64,000 nt of DNA from Draconibacterium sp. (GCA_016705335.1 JADIYN010000011.1:1-64000); one strand, 5' to 3'; positions 47,512 to 58,753 are shown, counted from the first letter of the stretch. Made by a program: numbers and translations. Notes: generated by a model not told the origin, from the sequence alone.

Positions 47512-48426
47512 TTATTTTCCTTGCTCTTTAATTTTCTTTTCAAGGTTGATTACCTTATCGATCAATTTATCTGCAATTTTCCTGTGTACACTGTCAAAAG
47601 GTAAAATAGGCTGTCGAACATTTGGTGTAGGATAAATTCCCTGCCGATACAGCAGTTTTTTAAAAAAATGGATTGAAATATCGAGATGCTGGTTTGAAAA
47701 TGCAAGCACAGGTAAAATTTGCTGAAACAGATTTTCTGCTTCGGTTTCATTTCCTGATTTCCACAACCTGTAAATTTCGCAGTAAATCCAGTGCATTCCT
47801 GTTGGCATAAAAGCATGTACGCCGCGTTTCAAACCTTCAATCATTTGCGAAACAGCCCAACCACCACTCACATTTAACCGGCAGTTTGTCAATTCCAAAA
47901 TACGTGAATATTTCATTCCTGCCGGAACAGTTTCTATTTTCAGACAACGAAAAGCATCCGCATTTTCAAATAAATCAAGTATCAAATCATCAGGCAATCC
48001 GTATCCATTTGCATCCCAATCCTGAAGCATAATCATATCAGGTTCGGTTTCTGCCAATTCATTAAAATGATCTTTAAATTGTGTTTTGTTTTGAAATGGT
48101 ATTTGAAAAAGCACATTTTTACAGCCCAACCCAATATATTTTTTCAGCAGATTTTTGCTTTTTACAATGTCAGTTTCACCGGCTCCGGCAATAACCGGAA
48201 CTTTGCCGTTTACCTCCTCCAAAACTGCGGCAACCAAAGCAACACGTTCTTTTTCTGAAAGTTTATAAACCTCCGATGCCATCGCGGGAACAAGAAAACC
48301 TGCTACTCCGGCATTCAATGCATTGTTTATATTGTTTTTCAATGCTTTAAAATTGATAGAATTGTCAGGATTAAAAGGGGTGTTTAAAACGGTTGCGATT
48401 CCTTTTAAGGGAAAAAGTTTCTTCAT
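47512..48426 (-). CDS. Dihydrodipicolinate synthase/N-acetylneuraminate lyase family aldolase
   Basis: This 304-residue TIM-barrel enzyme is class I. MKKLFPLKGIATVLNTPFNP and the loop NAGVAGFLVPAMASEVYKLS are typical, and the Schiff-base Lys is in FRCLKIETVP near residue 160. Such enzymes cleave or form 2-keto-acid sugars, so here a role in breaking down a released keto-deoxy sugar is plausible. It is not likely the lysine-pathway DapA because of the operon. It is followed 3 bases later by the URO-D gene. Confidence 0.83.
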   Translation of the reverse strand: MKKLFPLKGIATVLNTPFNPDNSINFKALKNNINNALNAGVAGFLVPAMASEVYKLSEKERVALVAAVLEEVNGKVPVIAGAGETDIVKSKNLLKKYIGLGCKNVLFQIPFQNKTQFKDHFNELAETEPDMIMLQDWDANGYGLPDDLILDLFENADAFRCLKIETVPAGMKYSRILELTNCRLNVSGGWAVSQMIEGLKRGVHAFMPTGMHWIYCEIYRLWKSGNETEAENLFQQILPVLAFSNQHLDISIHFFKKLLYRQGIYPTPNVRQPILPFDSVHRKIADKLIDKVINLEKKIKEQGK

Positions 48427-48455
48427 TTTTCGTTTCCTTTAATCGAGGTTTTTTC

Positions 48456-49020
48456 AATTCGTCCGCAACAAGTTTTTTTTTCAATCAGGCTTTGTGCGCG
48501 GACGAGGTACTTCTCCTGTTTCTAACCCGGGGTTGAAACCCCGGGTTATTTATATTTAAGCCTTTCATGCTTGTATTTCTTCAACTTTTCAATTTGAATT
48601 TGTTTTATACTTCTGTCCGACAAAAGGTCTGTTTTTCAATATTGGCTTCGTCCTGGACTGTATCATACTCACCTTTTCTTACCCGGGGTTGAAACCCCAG
48701 GTTATTTATATTTAAGCCTTTCAGGCTTGTATATTTCTTCAACTTTTCAATTTGAATTTATTTTAATACTTCTGTCCGCTAAAAGGTCTGTTTTTCAATA
48801 TTGGCTTCGTCGCGGACTGTATCATACTCACCTTTCCTTATCCGGGGTTGAAACCCCGGGTTATTTATATTTAAGCCTTTCAGGCTTGTATATTTCTTCA
48901 ACTTTTCAATTTGAATTTGTTTTAATACTTCTGTCCCCAAAAGGTCTGTTTTTCAATATTGGCTTCGTCGCGGACGGTATCATACTCACCTTTCTTTACC
49001 CGATGTTAAAACCCAGGGCT
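48456..49020. repeat. 158-bp tandem repeat array with conserved hairpins
   Basis: Three nearly identical units start at 48525, 48681 and 48840 (period 156-159), a fourth degenerate start lies at 48998, and a diverged partial unit precedes from 48456. Each unit starts with a 10-bp near-perfect palindrome (ACCCGGGGTT/AACCCCGGGT, two-base loop), then AAGCCTTTCAGGCTT (6-bp stem), then a GTCCGC ... GCGGAC pair about 32 bases apart. Stem pairing is kept in the diverged copy (CGTCCGC with GCGGACG). This resembles REP-like extragenic repeats. It fills most of the 638-base gap between the aldolase-family gene and the next hydrolase. Confidence 0.75.
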
Positions 49021-49027
49021 ACCCAGA

Positions 49028-49054
49028 TTCATTCATTCATTCATTCATTCATTC
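49028..49054. repeat. ATTC microsatellite
   Basis: Six consecutive ATTC units followed by two CTCTCATT variants, directly after the tandem array. Confidence 0.7.
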
Positions 49055-49064
49055 TCTCATTCTC

Positions 49065-51401
49065 TCATTGTTTCACAACCCAAACATCCGTAACTCTTGA
49101 TTGCTGACGCCAGTTGAGGTGTTCTTCATCGGGCTTGTCGAAGGTGATTTTTAGTTTTCCATCTTTTATTAATTCCTTTGACAGGGGAAATTCTTTGAAT
49201 TGTTCGAAGCCCTTTTCGTATTTGGTAGGTTTCAGTCTTTCTCCGTTTGCCCGTAGCAAGGCTTCGCCAAATCCAGCAACACGAATCAGGTAATCAGAAT
49301 TTGGATCGAGCTCGTTATATTGCAAAACCGGCGAAAACTGAAAAAGCTGGGTTGAAAGTCTTTTTCTGCTAAAACCGTCATTTTCCCACAAATAATCAAT
49401 AGCATCATCGGTTTCAGAAATTACATGTTTTGCATCGGCACTGGAAATATTATCATAGAAACTGCCTTCGCCGGGATTTTCGTAATTGCGTATAAATTCC
49501 AGCCGGGCAACTTTTTCCTCCTCCGATTTCAATTCGGCTACCTTTTTAAACTCATCTTCCAGCCACCAGCGGTTATTAAGCGGATAATCAATAAAATCAA
49601 GAATTGCACCGCGTTCATAACCCCTAGCATTGTATTTTGGAACACTTGTTTGCAAGCCAATTGAATGGAACAAATCATCGCAATACTGAACCACTTTTTG
49701 TTTTAAATCCTGCGCAACAGGTTCTGTCTCTGCCTTGTTAAGAATAGCCAAAGCATCAGTCATTGCCTTTTCTGTACCAATAGTTTTAGCTGTTGCAAGT
49801 ATTTCATAAGCCTGTTTTTCAAGCTCCTTTTCATAGGCCTGGCGTTGTTGAACATAAGCGTCATAATATGCCCGCATCACAAGTTGCTGCCAGCGCCAAT
49901 TGTCTGCCAGTTGCGGATTTTCAGTTTCAAGTATTTTCCACAATTCAAGGGTTTTTCCAACCATTTCATTTCCGTTTAGCGAACCTACCCAGTTTTGCTC
50001 AAGATCAAAAATTCCATTGGTTGCCTGTTCTGTCACTTTATTTCCAAAAAAGAAACGGCTGTATTCGGTAATAATGTTCTTAACATCACTTTTCGAATCC
50101 CAGCCCAGCTGGCTCCAAACCACTTTATTTACATCGTCGTGCACACCATCAGAATAGGAAATAAATCCATCGGTAAAAGGAGCATCATTTTTGTGAATTT
50201 CGGCATAATAAAGCGGTTGCGGGTTTGTACATTCGCGACCTTCTGTGAGGGCAAAAGCCTGATCCCATTTTTTTACAGGAAACTGGCATCGTACCGTGTG
50301 GGTACGATCGGGGTAAGAACGAATTCTGTATTTCTTTGGTAAATTTTCGCGCTCAATTGCCAGCGGCGGACTTCCTGGTCCGTTTGCCACTCCTGCCAGC
50401 CAATCAGGGTTTTTCTCATTTATGTATTTAAAAAAATATTCAGCTTTCTCCCGTTCAAATCCTTGCAATGAAATCCACATTCCCGCTTTGGGGTGGTATT
50501 TATGAAGAAGTGCAGACAATTCTTCTAAAAATGGCAATACATCTTCAGGATGATTATCTCCGGGGTCTCCGCCTGGAAAAAATACACCGTCCAACCTCGG
50601 ACAAACTTTATAAAAAGCCTCGTGTTTATCGAGTTCTTCCTGTCGTAATTTTTTATTTTTTAAATCGAAGGAAGCCGGTGTCCAAATCCAGTAATCGGCA
50701 TCATATTTTTCACAAATCCGGCTCAACGCAATATTCATTTCTTCGCGCGGAATTTTCATGTGCACACTGGGCGGCCCATCCTGAAAAGGAATGTTTTCGA
50801 AACTATTGGCGCCAAAAAGCATCTGTTCTCGAAAATGCCGGTCAAATTGTTCAACTGTCCATGCATCCCATGAATTGGCTGTATTACGGTAACCAAACTG
50901 GTGACCGCGAATTGTATATTCAGGCGAAGTTGCAAATTCAATTTCACCAGGCAATTTTAAAGTTCCTTCGCTCATTTCAGCAATCCGAAGAAATTTTCCA
51001 ATTCCAAACAAAATCCCTCTTTTATCGGTGCCAATAATCCAAAGAATTTTTTTTCCGTTTTCTTTTGAATAAAACAAGCGAAAACCTTCCTTTTTTAGTT
51101 CCGGAAGATCGGTTCCTTCGCGCTGTGGAACTGCAGTACCAAATAGTTCTTTATCAGTTGAAAGTGCCAGAGCAATTACTGTTTTGTTTTCCCAGTTTTC
51201 TGCCTGTTTTATTTCGAGCGAAGTTCGTTTACCTATTTCTTCGGTAAGTATTTGAACAGAAGTCAAGTTCATTGGGGCCTGAATATTGGGCGATACAAGA
51301 ATAACAGCATTACTGAAATCAGGCTGGCCTGAATCCTGGGTGCATGAAGAAAACAGATTTCAAGGAGATAATTATAAATAAAAGATTAGTAATTTTTTCA
51401 T
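49065..51401 (-). CDS. Putative exported glycoside hydrolase with GH67/GH20-type N-domain (N-terminal frame breaks)
   Basis: Start ATG 51401 gives a lipoprotein-type signal; two indels before 51335 are needed to join it to SSCTQDSGQPDFSN, which supplies the lipobox Cys. The main frame from 51272 has 735 residues. The N-terminal domain includes ILWIIGTDKRGILFGIGKFL, the usual strand of GH20b/GH67N-type domains. A TIM-barrel-like centre follows (HQFGYRNTANSWDAW, FREQMLFGANSFENIPF, DGVFFPGGDPGDNHPEDVL, DGFISYSDGVHDDV), and the tail is helical and then beta. I cannot name the exact family. Alpha-glucuronidase-like activity is possible. Confidence 0.6.
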
Positions 51402-51443
51402 TATTTAAAATTAAAATTTATTTAAACCTGTATTGTGGAATTT

Positions 51444-52691
51444 TCAACAGCTCACCATTTTTAATGCAGACTGATGCGCAACAATTCCTGAAACCGTTAA
51501 GTTTAGCGCCATTGAAATATCTACGAGCGGTTTTCTGTCCTGTAAAATGGAGTGAATAAATTCGTTTGTAAGATAACCGTGCGAACCGCCATGACCTCCC
51601 AACGGCAATCCGGGCGGAAGTGGTGGACGATTTATATCTGGCAGAGAAACTTCCAAACCTTCAAATTTCTCATAAAAAGAACCTTTTTGACCGCGCACTC
51701 TTCCCCGTTCACCTTCGTCACCGGGTGTGTCCCAGCTTACCGCCATTCTTGCTGTTCCTCCTTCGCTTGTGCGAAAAAGCGCAATTTCAGTACCAAAAGG
51801 ATTTTTATAAATGTTGTTTTCGGGTTTCAAATGGTCAATGATACTGGGCATTCCAATACACGATACTTCAGTAAAACTACCACCCGTTGCACAAATATGA
51901 AATGCGTTTGAATGTGTTGGGTAAAACTGCGGAGGTAGTCCAATTCGCCAACCATTGTACGAGTCTATTGGAGTTTCCATATAATGATAATATTCGCCTT
52001 CAGAATAAACCATTTCGCCAAAACCGCCAGATTTATAAATTTCGTGCATGGCGTAACAACTTTCACGGAACATTGAAGTTTCAAACATCATATATTTCAG
52101 ACCGCTCGATTTTACTGTTTCAAATAATACTTCTGCATCCTCAAGAGAACCAAATACTGCCGGAACAGCAACAGCAACGTGTTTTCCATGCTTTAATACT
52201 TCAAGGCAGTGACGAAAATGACTTGGAGCATCGGTGGCAACAAACACGGCTTCAATGGTTTTGTCCTTGACCAATTCTTCAAGTGAAGGGTAGGTTTTGG
52301 AACATTTGCTGACTTTTGCCATTTCAGCGCAACGTTCAGGAATGAGAGCGCTGACTGCCACAACTTCAACATTTGGATGATCCTGAAAACCAAAGTGTGT
52401 TCCAAATTTGCAAACACCGTAACCAACCAAACCCACTTTTATTTTTCTTTCGGAAAATGGAACCCAACCTTTGTACGGGTCTGTTACATTCGATAGTTCA
52501 TCAAATCCCTGAATTGTTGACGTCCCTGATTTTTGCTGATTTTGATTGGTTTTTGACGAACAGCCAAACTGAGAAAATGCAAGCACAGCAACACTTGCCG
52601 CTGACGATTGCAAAAATGACCGACGTGAAAACGGGTTTACAATTTTCTTTTCAATTCCGGTTTTATTTGACTCTTTATTCATGTTTTCCAT
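51444..52691 (-). CDS. Exported Gfo/Idh/MocA family oxidoreductase, GH109-like
   Basis: This 415-residue protein has a Tat signal (SRRSFLQSSAASVAVLAFS) followed by a Cys (FGCSS) and a Rossmann motif GLVGYGVCKFGTHFG. The usual EKP motif after GKHV is replaced by VAVPAV. A VPA-type motif is typical of GH109-like members, which hydrolyse glycosides through an NAD-dependent redox mechanism. GGHGGSHGYLTNEFI near the C-terminus is also family-like. It probably acts in the periplasm with the neighbouring hydrolases. ATG 52682 is an alternative start. Intact. Confidence 0.8.
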   Translation of the reverse strand: MENMNKESNKTGIEKKIVNPFSRRSFLQSSAASVAVLAFSQFGCSSKTNQNQQKSGTSTIQGFDELSNVTDPYKGWVPFSERKIKVGLVGYGVCKFGTHFGFQDHPNVEVVAVSALIPERCAEMAKVSKCSKTYPSLEELVKDKTIEAVFVATDAPSHFRHCLEVLKHGKHVAVAVPAVFGSLEDAEVLFETVKSSGLKYMMFETSMFRESCYAMHEIYKSGGFGEMVYSEGEYYHYMETPIDSYNGWRIGLPPQFYPTHSNAFHICATGGSFTEVSCIGMPSIIDHLKPENNIYKNPFGTEIALFRTSEGGTARMAVSWDTPGDEGERGRVRGQKGSFYEKFEGLEVSLPDINRPPLPPGLPLGGHGGSHGYLTNEFIHSILQDRKPLVDISMALNLTVSGIVAHQSALKMVSC

Positions 52692-52693
52692 TT

Positions 52694-54567
52694 TTAATTT
52701 TCTTCTGAACTTTCAGGTTTAAACCATATTCGGGAACGGGGTGCCATTTGTAAACCAATTACACTTTCAGTGCCCGAAACTGGCTGATTTGTAAATCCAT
52801 CAAAGTATTGATATGCATCCGGATTATTTAGTAAAATATCTGTTGATTCCCGGTTATAATTGTGCACAACAAAACTACCATCTGACAGATGCTGAATAGT
52901 TACCCTTGTTGGTGCATCCCAAAGCACATTTTCTTTAACATTAAAGACAGAACGAATTTGATTTGCCCAGAACTTTGGTACTTCCAGCAAACCCAATTGC
53001 CGGGGACATAAAAGCACCTCTCCTACTGCATCAAAATCAGCTTGAGAAAACGTGTGTGTATTTATACTTATGCTATTTTTCGATTGATTTTGTACCAAAA
53101 AGGAGTATTGTTTTCCCGGCAGTTTGCAATAAAACAGTAGCATTATCAGGGATAATCAGGTAATCGGTTTGCAGGGAAATTTCAGACTGTCAGTTTTGCC
53201 TTCGTTTAAAATTACCTGGGTTTGAAATTGCTCCTGAACAAGTGGATATTTTACTCCAGCCAGTTGTGCCAGTTTTTCCCCATTTTTACTTTGGCCAGAA
53301 AACCGGCAGTCATAACAATTTTCTTTCCTTCGTTTACTGATTTTTCCACTTTTTCAGTAATCAAGGAATCGGCAGCAGCTTGAGTGGGTAAAAAAATTAC
53401 CGACGCATTTTCGGGATATTTTGAATCTGGGACAAGCGAAATCCCAAACATTCCGATATAATCCATGATATACAAATCGGCACCTGCATCGCTGTTGGCA
53501 GGTTTATAAGCAACGGGTCCCTGAACCGGGTTTTGGGAAACAGAAGCGGCCAAATCAGCAAGTTTCTCAAGATCCAAACGTAGTAAATGGTGCCCTGGAT
53601 GCCCGTTTAAAAAACTATCGAAATTAAAAATTACCAGTTCTTTTGCCCCGGCCAAAACCGATTGATAAGCTTGTTCGATGAAATCGGTTTCGTTACAATC
53701 ACCATGATCAAACCAGGCAGCACCGATTTTATCGCCCGCTAAAGTTGAAATCCAGCGGTAGTTGATAAAACCTTCGTAGGGTTGAACAAATCCGTATCGC
53801 TGGGTATATTGTCCGCGGGTTTCTGTACCTACCCAAACACCATCAAACAATGCAGGCTCAGTGGCAACATCATATCCAAACTCATGAAAACGGTCGTACC
53901 ACTGCGGAAATTTAATGATCATTTTAATATCCGGATTTTTTTCATTAGCAGGATTGATGAATACTGCCTGTGCAATTTCAGTCAACATCGACCGTCGGTA
54001 TTCCGACCAGCTTCTGTCACCTTTTGCGGTTTTTGATTCCTGACTTGTATCAGCTGTGCAGAAAAAATCGTCGAGAATAAAAGTATCGAAAAGTGGCGCT
54101 GCATTTTCAATTATCTTTTTCAGATCATTTTGAGTTTTGGGATTCTGCCAGTTAAACCAGGTTAATGGCCCCTGTTGAAGGACACCTACATCACCTCCGG
54201 GAAGCGTTGCTATTCCTCCTACCACTTCAAAACCATTCTTTTTTAAAAATGCAACAGTTTTTTCAAGTAAATCAGGTGTAACAACCATTCCCGGTCTGTA
54301 CACTTCAACATACACTTTCGAAATGCCGTTGCATCGAAGTACTGAAACAGCTTCTCTCCGGCCAGCTTCAACACTAAAAACCTGCTGTACAGTTTGTGCG
54401 GTTATATAAACGCTCAATTGCAAATCTGATTTTCGTGTCTGCGAATAGTTCCAAAAGTCATCCATGTTTTGTTTGGACGAAACACAACTGGTGATGATAA
54501 GTGCAATTGAAATTATAAATACTATTATTATCGATTTTTCATTGTAAAATTTTGTTATTGAATACAT
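52694..54567 (-). CDS. Lipoprotein with TIM-barrel-like domain, putative glycan hydrolase (frame-broken)
   Basis: From ATG 54567 (MYSITKF) the protein has a hydrophobic signal with lipobox ITSC and then a barrel-like domain: YVEVYRPGMVVTPDLLEKTV, FDTFILDDFFCTADTS and DGVWVGTETRG. A following segment (SVIFLPTQAAADSLITEKV, NEGKKIVMTAGFLAKV) resembles the trimerisation-type domain of GH42-like enzymes. The frame changes near 53268 and near 53165, continuing through IIPDNATVLL to the end at 52694 (VVHNYNRESTDILL, GLQMAPRSRIWFKPE). No known family is recognised with certainty. It overlaps no neighbour and is 2 bases from the GH109-like gene. Confidence 0.55.
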
Positions 54568-54605
54568 TATTAACCTAAAACACACTTTTTCATTTTTAGG
54601 CAGTT

Positions 54606-57563
54606 CTACTTCGCCACCTCAATTTTCCAGTCTGTAAATTCAACCCAGTATTGATTTTTATCAGGACCTCCGGCGGCAAGTCCCAAATCAACTGATTCTG
54701 CAATACCGGGAATTTCAGAAGTATGGCGTTCAATAATCCAGTTTTTCGCATCCAGACTGATATAGCCGCTAAAAGTGTTTCCCTGCCTGACTATTTTCAG
54801 GTAAATTGGGGTTTGCGAATTTTCGGGAAGATTGGTGCTGCTGGCTTTGTGCATACAACCGTTGGCAAATTCATCATATTCAATTCCGGCTCGTCCCGGA
54901 GTAGCAAAAACCAAAACAGAACCCTTGCTGCCGGGTTGAACATCGAAACTTTGGGAAATATCGTTCCGCACAAAAAGTCCTGAACGGAACCATTCGTGCG
55001 TACGATTTCCAAATTGATTGATTTTAACTGTTGCTACAAAATCTCCTTTTATTCCTTTTATGTATGCCGCTGCGTAAGAATCTTCAGCATGAAAAAAATC
55101 TGAACCTCCGGCAGTTATTTTAAACCTGTTTGTTTTATTGTCAGCTTCAATTTCATAGGGTTTTGCCTTGGCTGAGCAATACTCATAAATTTTCATTTTT
55201 GAAATATCAAGGTTTTTAGCTTCAAAAACTGTCAATTCCTTTACAGCACTATTTTCAATGCGAAGCAGGTGTTTACCAGGTGGAACATTCAATTCGATAT
55301 TTACTGTTTTCGATTCACCGGGTTGAAGTTCAACAGGTTTACTCATCGATTTTTTATCATCCAAATAAACAACTGCATCCAGTTTTTGAGTTATTGCAGT
55401 AAGGTTTGTTGCTTTAGCCGAACCTTTTACCGTTTCCCCACTTATTATGCGATTGCCCGAAAGCAAAAAATCCTCAAATACCACGGCTGGTTTGTTTCCC
55501 TCAATTTTAATGGTTTGATATGGCGTTGATCCGATGGAAAGTGTATGTTCACTTTCATCATAAAGTCGGATTTCAAAATCAATTTTTCGTGTATTATTTT
55601 TAATTACAGGGAAAAGCTTTTCCTCATAAATTTTACCATCCTTGTAAAACAGCACAGATGCAATTCCGCTTGAACCGTTGTTAAAAATATCTGCTGAAAC
55701 TTTTACAACACTACCCGCCAAAACTGCTCCTGATGCCGTTTTTGAAGAAACTTCGATCTTCAGATTACTTTCTTTAAAATCAGGTAATCCTTCAATAATT
55801 TTTTCCGGACTATTTGAAGGAGTTTCAATTTTAAAGTTATTGCGGTAAATATTATCTTCAGGTAAAGCAGCACAATATTTCATTTCGCCCTGTTCCAGAT
55901 TGTAAAAAATATTTTCCTCAGAGGTCCAGCCTGATGACATATTATCAAACCAAAATCCAACATTATCATTAAAAAATCCGGCATGAACATCATGAATCAG
56001 GTTTCGCCTCACCACCGAATTGAATGTAAGTCCGGCAGTTTTAATTGCGCCCGAATCATCGGCATCAAGCTGAACATCATCCAAATGGTTGTATTCAACA
56101 AGGTAACCACCGTCAATTGCTTCTTCCTGATTTGCCCATCCACCAACGTCAATTCCATATCTGCCGCGGGTTTTGGTGATATAATTGTGCGAAATGGTTG
56201 TCATTAATGTGTATTGCGCAAAAATATTAATCCCGCCACAATCATAAAATTCATTATAAGAAATATTTGTTTCACGAATAATATCGCGTCCATCGCCGGG
56301 ATTTGTCAAACCCTGGCAATAAATTCCGCCGTTGTCGATGGTTTCAAAACGGTTTTCCAAAATTTTGGTTTGATAACAACCTTTTTGTATTGAAAGTGCA
56401 GTACCATTGCATGAACGTATTTCACTTTCAACCAATTCACAGGCATGCGAAAATTCGAAACAGATTGCACTACCGCCCGAAGTGGCTCCTTCAAAAGTCA
56501 ACCCGTAAAATCGTAAATTACGGACAGGTTTTTCCATTTTACCGTGAACCACCAAAAGCTGATTTAGTGATGGCACTTCAGCAATTAACAGGTTTGGATC
56601 AGTAATTTCTTTTTCAGGAATATAACTAATTTCTCTTTTGTTTTTATCGAAAAACCATTCACCGGGAGCGTCAAGAAGTGCTTTAATATTTTCGATATAA
56701 TAACGCGGAGGAACAATAACAACGCCTTCCTGTGGCGATTTGAAAGTTGCAATACCCGCTTTTTCATCTACTTTTTCAATTGAATTAATTCCGGTGTGCC
56801 AGCGTAAAAGCATAATAACCCGGTTATCTTCCATATTCTCCCAGTTCTTAATTTCACCTTTATTAAAATGGAGTAGATCAGTTGATTTTGATATGGCAGG
56901 AGGAACAAAATATCCGGAGTTGGGTGTCCGTGCCAGAACCTGTCGTTTTCCATTAACCAAAAGCATAGCTGCAGTATCGGCATCAAATTTGGCTATCCAG
57001 ATATCTCCGTTTTTTTTCCATCCCGAAATAGTTGATCCACCTGAAATAACCGGTTTCTCACCAGGATATGCAGCATAAGTAACGTAATGATCTTTTAATT
57101 TATGGTATTCGAATGCGCCTGTGGGCAGATTGGTTTCTACCCGTTCTCCACCATCTGCAGCTTCAAAAAGCAGAGGTTGTTTTAACGAATAATTTCCATT
57201 GCGAATATAAACCACAATATCACGACCTTTTCCAAATGGATGCGGCGAACCAATCCAGCGTTTTTCAACAGGCTCATCTTTTGGAAAATATACTTTTGCT
57301 TTTAGTTCACGAACAGCTTTTGTGCTCTTTCAATAGTTGCAAAAGGACCATCGGTTTTAGCGAAATTTGGAGAATCCAGGTTTCCTGACCAACCGTCGTT
57401 TCCATTGGCAGCCACATAAAAATCCGCCTTTTCTACAGGTTCAAAATTTTTGCCATTTCTCACCGCGAAGTAGCTTACCATCACGGTATTGTGTTTGTTG
57501 ACTATAACCAAGAATAAAAAATCCGAGTAAAATGAAAGTTAAAAAAATCGCTTCTCTTTTCAT
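54606..57563 (-). CDS. Right-handed beta-helix glycan-active protein with C-terminal DUF1349-like domain (frame-broken)
   Basis: ATG 57563 gives a signal peptide (IFLTFILLGFFILGYSQ). The frame then changes near 57460 and near 57310. DFYVAANGNDGWSGNL, FAKTDGPFATIERAQK and YAAYPGEKPVISGGSTISGWK are the typical opening of right-handed beta-helix proteins related to GH141. Helical turns follow, such as GLTFEGATSGGSAICFE, NISYNEFYDCGGINIF and VEYNHLDDVQLDADDSGAI. The last about 180 residues form a DUF1349-like beta-sandwich with YEIEADNKTNRFKITAGGSD and GLFVRNDISQSFDVQPG, linked by two Ig-like segments. About 985 codons in all, unusually long. The activity is unknown. Confidence 0.72.
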
Positions 57564-57613
57564 TTATCTATTTTTCAATTTAATTGAATTATACAACTTT
57601 GAGTTCCAAAATT

Positions 57614-58753
57614 TTAGGAAAGTACCGAGCACATAATTAAATACTTTCCTATTTCTAGCAACTGGTACAATGCCAGCAAAAAATCGCGGTTGTCTGCTGT
57701 TAAATAGTGCATTTCACCACCCATCCGGTTGAATGTTTTGCAGTACCGAAGATAATACGCCGGGTTGTCCATGGGAGGTTCTCCATCTTTTGCCCAGTCC
57801 CAGTCAGATTCAGCCAAATCAACAATCAACATATAATGCCGGTCGATATGGCCTCCTTTTTGAATTTCGAGATTTTGCGACATAGAAAGCGATTTTTCGA
57901 AAATCATGGGCGACATTACAGCAGAACCTACTGACAAATAAACGCCATCTTCGAGATTACTTACGCTTTTTGCGAAACTCAGAAAATCGTTTTCAGCAGT
58001 GCGCCCAATTGCAGCACCATGATTCATCGGATGATTGTAAATTATATCGTGCCCGAACATTGGATGACTTGTAAACGGAATCTTCATTTCATAAGCATTT
58101 GCCTGAACTGAATATTGTTTAAACGGATGCGGAATTTTCATCCATCCCGGCGATAAATCAAAGTGTTTAATTGCACCTGCCAGATCTATTGCAGCTGCCG
58201 CCAAAGCAGGATCTGTTTCCATATTCTGTTTTGAGAATTCATACAACTTTGAAATCTCCGGTATTTCCAAACCTTCCTGATAAATCATTTTCCCAACAGA
58301 TTCGCCATAACCAAGTCCTTCGAATGCACCAATAATAATGGCAAGATTGATATAAAATCCTGTGTCGTCCCAAATTCCAAACTGGCCCAATTGCACATTC
58401 TCGCGAACATCTTCACTTGATTTTCCCTGGTATGCAAACTCCCAATCGTGGATAACTCCTGCACCATTTGTGGCCAAATGCGTTACCCAACCCTTCTTCA
58501 TCAAAGCGATTAAAGTTGGCGCCATTCCGTTTTTTATTGTGTGTGCGCCAAAAGTCAACATTACAGAGCGTTCAAGTCCAATGGCTTTTTTGATTCGCTC
58601 AACAGTTTTTGCAATAAGTTGATTTCCTTTTTCAGTCAAATTTATTGGTGGCTGAGTTACCGGAATTTGATCCTTTTTAATAAAAACTTTGTTTTTACGG
58701 TCGCTCAAATGTTTAACATCAAGCAAATTACGATCGAATTTAGGATAGGGCAT
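57614..58753 (-). CDS. Conserved protein with deoxyhypusine-synthase-like Rossmann features
   Basis: The intact 379-residue cytosolic protein has MLTFGAHTIKNGMAPTLIAL and WVTHLATNGAGVIHDWEFAY near the N-terminus; the TNGAG loop resembles the nucleotide-binding part of deoxyhypusine synthase folds. The rest includes SHPMFGHDIIYNHPMNHGAA, DGVYLSVGSAVMSPMIFEKS and GGHIDRHYMLIVDLAESDWD. I do not recognise a named family or reaction. Its position just after the kinase-HAD fusion, with 131 bases between, suggests the same pathway. Spermidine-type chemistry is unlikely from context. Confidence 0.5.
   Translation of the reverse strand: MPYPKFDRNLLDVKHLSDRKNKVFIKKDQIPVTQPPINLTEKGNQLIAKTVERIKKAIGLERSVMLTFGAHTIKNGMAPTLIALMKKGWVTHLATNGAGVIHDWEFAYQGKSSEDVRENVQLGQFGIWDDTGFYINLAIIIGAFEGLGYGESVGKMIYQEGLEIPEISKLYEFSKQNMETDPALAAAAIDLAGAIKHFDLSPGWMKIPHPFKQYSVQANAYEMKIPFTSHPMFGHDIIYNHPMNHGAAIGRTAENDFLSFAKSVSNLEDGVYLSVGSAVMSPMIFEKSLSMSQNLEIQKGGHIDRHYMLIVDLAESDWDWAKDGEPPMDNPAYYLRYCKTFNRMGGEMHYLTADNRDFLLALYQLLEIGKYLIMCSVLS

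Noticed and set aside
48456..49020. CRISPR array
   Set aside because: The units are about 158 bp and nearly identical throughout, with no short repeat/unique spacer pattern and no cas genes nearby.
48727..49107. 126-codon ORF across the tandem repeats
   Set aside because: The codons are repeats of the 158-bp unit itself; the palindromes explain the sequence better than a protein.
50468..51037. 189-codon plus-strand ORF opposite the putative hydrolase
   Set aside because: It is a shadow of the minus-strand gene with conserved hydrolase-like domains.
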